From positions 682,001-746,000 of the forward strand of contig NEEC01000023.1 in NCBI GenBank assembly GCA_002189035.1: a stretch of 64,000 bases of DNA. The letters are read 5' to 3'. The notes under the pieces are model-generated. The model saw only the letters and a program-made list of their open reading frames with translations. It did not search any database and was not told the origin of the DNA. A program made the position numbers and the translations under genes. How positions within the stretch are numbered: position 1 is the stretch's first letter; every line of letters begins with the position of its first letter. Shown piece by piece: positions 57,262 to 64,000 of this stretch. Origin of the DNA: Utricularia gibba (lineage: Eukaryota > Streptophyta > Magnoliopsida > Lamiales > Lentibulariaceae).

Positions 57262-58000
57262 GGCGGCAGCCGGCCGATAAACCCAGAGAAATCGAAAACG
57301 GAACACGTTGGCAGATTTGCGACCGAAGCTGTCCCAGAAAACAGTTTCTAACAAAATTATCCTCTTAATTATTCAGAAATTACGATTTTCTTAGCACGCT
57401 ACCCGTCCACACACGTCACAGGGTAGTTTGGGAAATCCAGCCCGGCTCCACGCTATCTATCAAAAAATTTCTAAGGAATTAAATTGAAAATCAAAAGTTT
57501 TTGGATTCGACTCAATTTTTAGAAAAAAAAATTAAAAATTAAAAATTAAAAATTAAAATTTCTAAATTCAAAATTCAATTAAATAAAAAAAATGAATTTA
57601 ATTTATTTTTAAAGTAGAAGATTTTAGGACAAGGTCACGAGGGTCAGGTTGGCCGCCGTCCACACTTGTCCGTATTCAAAATTCGAACGCCCACGTGATT
57701 TCATTATCTATTTATTTATCAAATTTGACATAAATAACATGATTTAATAATCAGAAATAAAATTTACGGTATTTCCAATGGATTTAATCTGCTTCTAATT
57801 TTTAAATTGTTTAATTAAAATATAATTCACAATTTTAAAATTGAGAATGCGAAAAGATCCGTTTTTTAAAATCCCATGCTCTCTCCCTGGAGTCGTCAGG
57901 CACAGCCACACCAGCGATGTGGACGGGACGGGAGTGTTGTCTTTTGAGATGATCTTCGTCATCATCATTAGCACGAATGCACCTTGGGCTCCCCATCCCT
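57262..58000. other. AT-rich spacer
   Basis: 57470-57610 is AT-rich with a TTAAAAA-type simple repeat (about 57525-57560). No gene seen. Confidence 0.5.
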
Positions 58001-60521
58001 TCACCTGCCTCGTGGGTTTACGAGTTGAGTGAAGACGGCGCTAGTGTCTGCATCTTCACCGAGTAAAGCAGCGTGTCGTTGCTGGGTTTCTTCTTCTTCG
58101 ACTAAACTCACGCCGCTGTTCTCATAAAGGGGGACTCCCATGATGTGATTCGTACTGTCATCGAACTCGTCCCTGTCCTTGAGGGCGGATGATGTCTCCT
58201 CCAGCTGCAGAGCATACTCCAGGTTCCACAGAACGTCTCCCATGGAAGGCCGATCGACGCTCTGATCCGCTAGACATTTCTTAGCCGTCTCCCCGAACTT
58301 CCTCAGAGAAGCTATATTCACTTTGCCGATAAGATTTCTGTCCATGATGTGCTCCAGCATTCCCTTTTTCTCCCAGCTCATTGCCCATTCCGCAATGTTC
58401 ACTTGATCTCTAGGGAGCACAGGGTTCAGAGCAGGCCTCGTGCAGACGACTTCCATCAGGACGACTCCGAATGAGTAGACGTCCGACTTCTCCGTCAGCT
58501 GCTGCCGCCGGAAATACTCGGGATCGAGATAGCCAAAGCTGCCCTTCACAGCAGTGCTTACGTGTGTCTGATCGAGGGACGGCCCTGTCTTCGACAGGCC
58601 GAAATCGGCGACCTTTGCGACAAAGTTTTCGTCCAGGAGGATGTTGGTGGTCTTTACATCACGATGGATGATGCTTTGAGGTCCTCCGGTGTGGAGATAA
58701 TGGAGCCCCGCGCGGCACCAATGCAAATCTCAAGGCGCTGCTTCCACGACAGTGGAGGGAGATCAGTGCCGTACAGATGGCTCCGAAGAGGGCCATTGGC
58801 CATGTACTCGTACACCAGTATCATCTCCAACCGCTCATCGCAATATCCGATGAGCGAAACGAGGTGGCGATGGCGAAGCTTCGACAGCATTTCTATCTCG
58901 GTTCGGAACTCTGCAAGTCCTTGTTCTGACCTTGGATTGCCTCTCTTGACGGCAACCTTCGTGCCACCTTCGATGGTTCCTTTATATACCCTTCCAAAAC
59001 CACCAACGCCAAGAAGCAAGCTTTCGTCGAACTTGTTGGTCGCATCCATTATCTCTTGGAATGTGAAGAAACGACCGAAGCTGGAGGGAGGAGCTGAGGA
59101 GTTGCAGCTCGGGGTGCCGCCCTTCTGTGGAGTGGTTGACATTTTTGTGACAGTGGAGGAGTTCCCATAGAAGGGAAGAGGAAGCCATGAATCCCGATGG
59201 GGCTCCTTAGACCTTCTAACCACTAAGCAAAGGCAACAGAATCCTGCCATCACTAACGCTGTGACAAGAGCCACAAAGGCAACAAGTATGCCCCTACTAG
59301 CGGCCTTGTGTGGCGACTGGAGAATAGCCTCCACAGCCTGAGATCCACTCAAGCTTCTAGCTCCATTGCTGATCTTCATGATCTCCAAACCATTCATGAT
59401 TGCATTGATCGAATCGCTGTTCGTATCCGGCCCAATGCTCACAGTTAGCGCATTTGAGCCAGCTGCAACTTTGGAGACAAAATCTCTGTAATATGGTGTG
59501 TCAAAATTCCCAGCAACATTCGACAAATCCAAGCTCCCAATGGCGATGTCAGTGTTGATGTAAACGTTGAATATCAGATCATTCAGCGATTTGCTCACAA
59601 TGTCACAAAAATGGACTCTCAACAAGTACAAGTAGCCTGGTTCAACAGGCAAGATCCAAGTGATGTTGAAGTTCACATTCACAACATCAGCATCCCCCAT
59701 GGTTTCTGCCGTGGCGTAAATGTAGTTTGGAGCTACTTCAGCTGAAACAGAACCGTATTTTATATCTGACGGATCGACGGAGACATTCACAGCAGCAGTG
59801 TTCATATGTAGATACTTGCCATCATTCTCCCATCTCCTTCCCAAAGTATCATTCTGAGGAGTGATCAAAGGACCCCCATATTCAAACGGTACACAGTCTC
59901 GAGTGCAAGGCTAGAGATTCCATGAAAAGAACCAAATGGAAACACTGTGATTGCCTGGTCAGGAATCAAGCTATTTGGAACAGATACAACTTCAATGGCA
60001 TTAACAAAAGCAGGTGAATTTTCCCCTGGAATGAACACAATAGACAAGGTATTGGAAGTCACGTTGATTGCATACTCCTTAAAAAGGTAAGAATCATTGT
60101 AACTCTGAAAACTGAAGTCGCGCAGAAGCACAAATTTCCCAGCAATAACGCTGATCGAAGAAGAAGACAGATTGTGGCCAGGGATGAGGTAGAAATGAAG
60201 GCGAATCCAATGCCGACCTTGCTGCTGAATATGGAATCTATAGGAAGTTGTGCTTGTAAAAATCCTTGCAGACTCAAGGATAGAATGTGGGGCTGTTGCG
60301 TTAGAAGTAACAGCCATAGAATTCCCTTGGGTCTTCATAGAAAACAAGGATTGGGCTGAATCTGGAGTGTAAATCTGACCAAGAAATGTCACATTTCGTG
60401 AAGATCCACAAGCAAGCAAATAGTTATCAGCAGGAACGAACGCAGCAAAGGATATATTACATTTCAGATAACCAGCGAACAATACGACTACAAGAGCAGG
60501 CGCCCACTTCCCTATTTTCAT
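58001..60521 (-). CDS. THE1: THESEUS1-like receptor kinase (CrRLK1L family), two apparent missing bases
   Basis: Plasma-membrane receptor kinase that monitors cell-wall integrity and binds RALF peptides. Intronless, about 840 residues after repair. Signal peptide from the ATG at 60521 (MKIGKWAPALVVVLFAGYL); two malectin-like domains (PADNYLLACGSSRNVTFLG, GRHWIRLHFYLIPG, FVNAIEVVSVPNSLIPDQ, DTLGRRWENDGKYLH, GYLYLLRVHFCDIVS); membrane segment GILVAFVALVTALVMAGFCC; kinase with GVGGFG, VAVKR, HRDVKTTN, DFGLSKT, GSFGYLDPEYF; and the C-terminal AVFTQLVNPRGR typical of THE1. Frame breaks at 59873-59877 (LNMGGPLITPQND) and 58706-58709 (GAARGLHYLHTGG); one C each on the plus strand restores a length divisible by three. 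Confidence 0.93.
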
Positions 60522-61082
60522 AGCTGCTGGCTCAATCGAGAAAATGAATGACAAGAAAACCCAAAAACATGAGCGCCAAGAAGAGCCCACTACTTCCCAG
60601 ATACAGCTCCCGCTACAGATTGATGCTAAATGCCAGAAACTAAGAAATAACTCCCAGATCTACATTACGGCAATGCTGTTTCGGAGTCATTATACAACTG
60701 CTAACGTATAGCAGCACAGCTCATCGCTGTTCAGAAAAAGGATCGAGCTTTGTAGCAAAAGAAAGCCAGCAATAAAGACCCAAGCGATGAGGTGCATTTG
60801 AGCGCCACTACGTGACACCAACACTAGTATAGATGACCGGAAAACGCGTTTCCGCCATTGAGCAAACTCGTACGGCCGCAAAACCAAACATTTATGATGC
60901 AAACTAAAACCAAACTACCCCACGATCGTGATTAGCTGTCAAAATGCTCAGCAACTGGGAAAGTGAAGTTTGAAGACAAAACAAACAAAAAGAACACTTC
61001 ACTAAAAAAAAAACTGAAACTTCAATCTCCAGAAAGCTAGAGACTTAAATAAAAAAAAAGTCATATCTACCGTTTACAATCA
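60522..61082. promoter_or_regulatory. THE1-like leader and promoter
   Basis: Upstream of the kinase start on the minus strand. No clear motif stands out. Confidence 0.4.
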
Positions 61083-61154
61083 GCGTTTGTAGTCCAACGG
61101 TTAGGATAATTGCCTTCCAAGCAATAGACCCGGGTTCGACTCCCGGCAAACGCA
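61083..61154 (+). tRNA. trnG-UCC: tRNA-Gly (anticodon UCC)
   Basis: 72 bases. Acceptor arms GCGTTTG/CAAACGC pair perfectly, with A as discriminator. The D arm has TAGTCCAACGGTTAGGATA, the anticodon loop is CTTCCAA (anticodon TCC), and the T arm is CCGGGTTCGACTCCCGG. The A and B boxes of the internal promoter are intact. A short T-run at 61157-61160 can end RNA polymerase III transcription. No intron. Confidence 0.97.
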
Positions 61155-61345
61155 TGTTTTGGTTCCTTTTGCTTTTCACGACCCGAGGGACTTGTCCGTG
61201 GCCCGCCGATCCATTTGGCCGCTTTGCTTGCAACTTTTGAATTACTATCAAACGGTGTGTTTGTAGCTTAGCCACGCGATTCAAAAATTTAAAATTAAAT
61301 ATTAGCAGACAAAAGAACAGTTTGGCACCCAAAGAATCGGGTTAT

Positions 61346-62420
61346 TTACAAAACACCCCCTCCAACAGCCCACGCTTCAACCCCAAGACTTGGGCAATTA
61401 GTAATACTGCCCCATAAGGCATCATACGACCCGGCGTAACCATGGGGCAACCCGCCTAACCTCTGATCGCACCAGGCATCGTCTGGGAACCCTGAGATCC
61501 CAACCCCACCTTGATGCTCTGCAGCCATTTCTGAAACTAAAGCGCCCATCGATGACTCATCCAAGTAGCTGCTTCCGGATCCGGATCCGAATCCGAATCG
61601 GTGGTTAAGATGATTCATCTGCAACTTCTCTTCCTCCATGTAGAAGTTCTTGAAAGAGTCCGATGGCCCGTTTCCGCCCATCTGCGGGAGGGAATCGGCA
61701 CCGTCGTCGTACTTGCAGGGTGACGCTAATGCGGTTTCGAAATCGGAAACCGTCTCCTGCTTTCGGGCTGCGGAGTTCTTCTCGTAGATTCTACACAGCA
61801 CCCAATCATCCAACTGCAGACAACGATTAATTATCGTAAGTACACGGTTTGATTCAATTCAATTCGAACTGCGTTTGTCTGGGATCCCTGAATTCTCACC
61901 CTGGCGCTCCCATGCTTCCTCGCCAGATCCGACAATCTGTACTCATGCATGATCCAGTTCGTCTTTACGCCTTTAGGCGCTTTCCCGGTGTAAAAAACCA
62001 GAGCTTTCTTGATCCCAACTTTTCTCCCTTCCATTGTAACCACCTTATCGGTGCCTGTCGCCTTCCAGTAGCCGGATCCAGCTACTCTATTAGGCCGCGA
62101 ACCATTCGGATATTTCCTGTCTCTGGGACTGAAAAAGTACCATTCCTTCTCTCCAAACAAAGCCTTATCTGCAAAAGAAGAGAATTAGAACCAGAAAACC
62201 AGAACAAAAACTACCTTCAATCTGTTCCAGTACAACTAACCTGGGAGATCCCACGGATTGAACTTATACAAATCGATTTCTCCAATTATCTGTAGGGAAA
62301 AATGATGCCCAGAAACCTTCCGGCACAAGTACTGGACCAAAAGCTCCTCATCCGTGGGGTAAAACCGGAACCCCGGGGCAAATGAAGCTTCGATCGTGGA
62401 TCAGATTCTCTTGCAACCAT
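61346..62420 (-). CDS. NAC transcription factor, stress type (ATAF/RD26-like), one apparent missing base
   Basis: Nuclear DNA-binding factor. Exons 62241-62420, 61900-62168 and 61346-61813. The NAC domain subdomains are visible: [20 protein letters not shown] (A), [16 protein letters not shown] (B), [20 protein letters not shown] and [10 protein letters not shown] (C), [19 protein letters not shown] and WIMHEYRL (D), [12 protein letters not shown] (E). The rest is an acidic Gly/Ser-rich activation region. As sequenced exon 1 reads [11 protein letters not shown]; one extra C in the coding strand at the C4G4 tract (62371-62378) restores [15 protein letters not shown], and the length becomes 918 (305 residues). 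Closest by eye to RD26/ANAC019/055/ATAF types, which respond to drought and ABA. Confidence 0.92.
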
Positions 62421-63795
62421 GTTCCTCTTATTCTTCACTCCTCAGGCAAGTTTACACCACTCCCAGGTTCCCCCTTCTCTTCCAGCGAAGAGGAGGAGAT
62501 GGGGAATATATATATAGAGAGGAGAAGGGTGAGAAAAGTGAATAGAGGATAAGAATGGCGGCCACTTTCGGGGAAAACATTGATCATGAAATAAACGACA
62601 CATAGTCTGCACTCTTCCTTTTTCTTTGGCGGTGGCGCAGCTGGTCTTATCGCAATTCCAAGGGAGCCCCTTGACGGCAGCTGGAGTCAAAAGGCGGACG
62701 TCGCGTGCGTGGATTTTGTTTACATATTAAAAATAGTTTTTTAACAGAACATAATTTAAAACTGCTAGAATTATTTTTAACAAAATCCATTCTCAAATAA
62801 TTTACACCTTTCAGCGGAATTTACAAATATAGTATTTATTACAAAAAATTCAATTTATGAATGAGATATGATTACGAATGAAAGTTATAAATATATTTAA
62901 TAATTTAAATTGATAAAAAAAAATACAAACGATATGCAATGATAAAAAAGATTGATGAATTAATTAATTTTAAACTTTTTTATTGATAATAAAATTACTG
63001 CAATCACATTTGCACCGAGCGACTCATGACTCTACCCACCTGATTTTAGGCGAAAGTGGATAAAGTTTTGAGGAGACGCGCCCAGGAAAATACCACGTGG
63101 GGAATATGCATATGAAACGTGGGAGTTCAAAGGACACGTGGAGAAGATTTGTCAAAAGCTAGAGTTTTGTCGTGTAGCGGAGCAGCTCCAATTTTCAAAA
63201 ATCCGAAATATATTTTTTCCAGAAAAAAAATCTTGTTTTTTTAAGCCTTAGCTTTCCTTCCTGGAAGAGAGACACGTGGAAAGGATTTGTCAAAAGCTAG
63301 CAGTTTTGTCGTGTAGCCAGACGAAATTCTAATTTAAGATCCAAATATTATTTATTTTATTTTTAGTTTTTAGAATAATATTTTTGCCCGAACCCAGGTC
63401 CTGAGAAATCGGGCGGCGGCGGCGGCTTCCAAGCTTCAGGAGTAACCGCGTATCTCCCGGCCGAGAGTTTCGTGTACGTTTCTTTTCACTAAACGATAGC
63501 TTTTGGATTATTCTCTGCTGTCCTTATCGAATTCTATGTGCCTCCCTCTCTTTTGTTTTGTCTTATTTTTCGACCGAAGTAATGGATGTGCTATTGCTAC
63601 TCTACTCTTCTCCTTAAATGGAATTGCTTGCTATTGGGATTTTTTTCCTTGTTTGAAATCGGTACTGGAACCTTTGTTTCTTCAATGGAATAGACTGAAA
63701 GATATACACTTGCAGAGCAAAGCGGTGTAGGGACTCATCGGACGAGAATTTTGAACCCTAAAGTCAGATTCTTTCTTAAAATGTTTGTCATATAG
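62421..63795. promoter_or_regulatory. NAC gene upstream region with repeated ABRE/G-box units
   Basis: TATATATATAGAG at about 62504-62516 is the likely TATA region (minus strand). 62720-63010 is AT-rich. CCACGTGG at 63093-63100 and two further CACGTGG copies inside the direct repeat make three ABRE/G-box cores in about 185 bases. A short GGC repeat lies near 63412-63426, in the leader of a plus-strand transcript. Confidence 0.55.
63133..63317 (+). repeat. 46-base direct repeat carrying ACACGTGG
   Basis: GACACGTGGAGAAGATTTGT plus CAAAAGCTAGAGTTTTGTCG and TGTAGC (63133-63178) recurs at 63271-63317 with about four differences. Period 138 bases. Each copy carries one ABRE core. Confidence 0.8.
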
Positions 63796-63850
63796 GGATC
63801 AGAAGGGTCAAGGAGCCCAGGAAAGAATTTGCTGTGACGCTTGAGGGATG
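63796..63850 (+). CDS. Possible internal exon of a gene extending right
   Basis: After TATAG (acceptor-like) the frame reads IRRVKEPRKEFAVTLEGW and ends at GATG/GTATGC. The GC-rich leader-like sequence at 63400-63480 would be its exon 1. I cannot identify the protein. Confidence 0.25.
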
Positions 63851-64000
63851 GTATGCGGTTTCGATTTTTCAAGTATTTGGATCAAGTCCAGTGCATGTGT
63901 TAAAGTCTGTTCCTTTTATTTTTTTTTTTTTTTGTTGAATTCATGGTTAGCGGAATCAGTTTACCTTGAGGAAAATTCTGTGCTGTGAACAAGAAGACTT

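Noticed and set aside
1-64000. Intact transposon, retroelement, CRISPR array or organelle insert
   Set aside because: No reverse transcriptase, integrase, transposase or long terminal repeats were seen; repeats present are short and local. CRISPR is not expected in a plant nuclear genome and no array is present.

Overview
This window is nuclear DNA of a flowering plant. The genes are split by GT-AG introns, and several families are plant-specific: a NAC factor, a PLS-type PPR protein, a THESEUS-type receptor kinase, a VQ protein, LEA14, a ZFP5/GIS-type zinc finger and a myosin VIII derivative. Coding exons are clearly richer in G+C than the AT-rich spacers. I cannot place the species. About 24 genes in 64 kb indicates a fairly compact genome, and no intact transposable element was seen.

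Layout. 0-8 kb: the end of an unidentified gene, a ZFP5/6/8/GIS-like C2H2 repressor, then a head-to-head pair UTP11 (ribosome biogenesis) and AHA1-type HSP90 co-chaperone. 8-12.2 kb: AT-rich, nearly gene-free, with a promoter/leader that has no visible coding sequence. 12-20.5 kb: POLD2 (with an echo of its last exon), a VQ-motif gene, a secreted proline-rich peptide, OPA3, eIF1/SUI1 and LEA14. 20.5-27.3 kb: an uncertain stretch, a pectate lyase and signal peptidase subunit SPC3. 27.7-33.7 kb: an EF-hand/TPR protein and a second head-to-head pair, DPH5 and the AP-2 sigma subunit. 33.9-38.6 kb: a small membrane protein, a DLN/EAR-like protein, a PPR protein and a scrambled class III peroxidase relic. 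40.5-50 kb: a small membrane protein with echoes of its second exon in the intron, complex I subunit NDUFB2, a GT14 glycosyltransferase, the mRNA cap methyltransferase and an unknown tail-anchored-like protein. 50.9-64 kb: an atypical bHLH factor, a myosin VIII-derived protein with no motor domain, a THESEUS1-like kinase, tRNA-Gly(UCC), and a stress-type NAC gene with repeated ABRE/G-box promoter units.

There is no operon-like logic; most genes are independent housekeeping or regulatory loci. Many housekeeping promoters carry TGGGCC/GGCCCA (site II) elements.

Two things matter most to a user. First, at least 15 places in 10 genes need exactly one extra base, almost always in a G or C run, to restore a conserved reading frame. 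This looks like a systematic homopolymer undercall in the assembly rather than ten pseudogenes, so several gene spans given here cross frame breaks. Second, the gene at 55072-56947 joins a myosin VIII-type N-terminus directly to IQ motifs, coiled coil and myosin VIII tail, leaving out the whole motor; its six exons keep frame through all junctions. It is the best candidate here for something undescribed.
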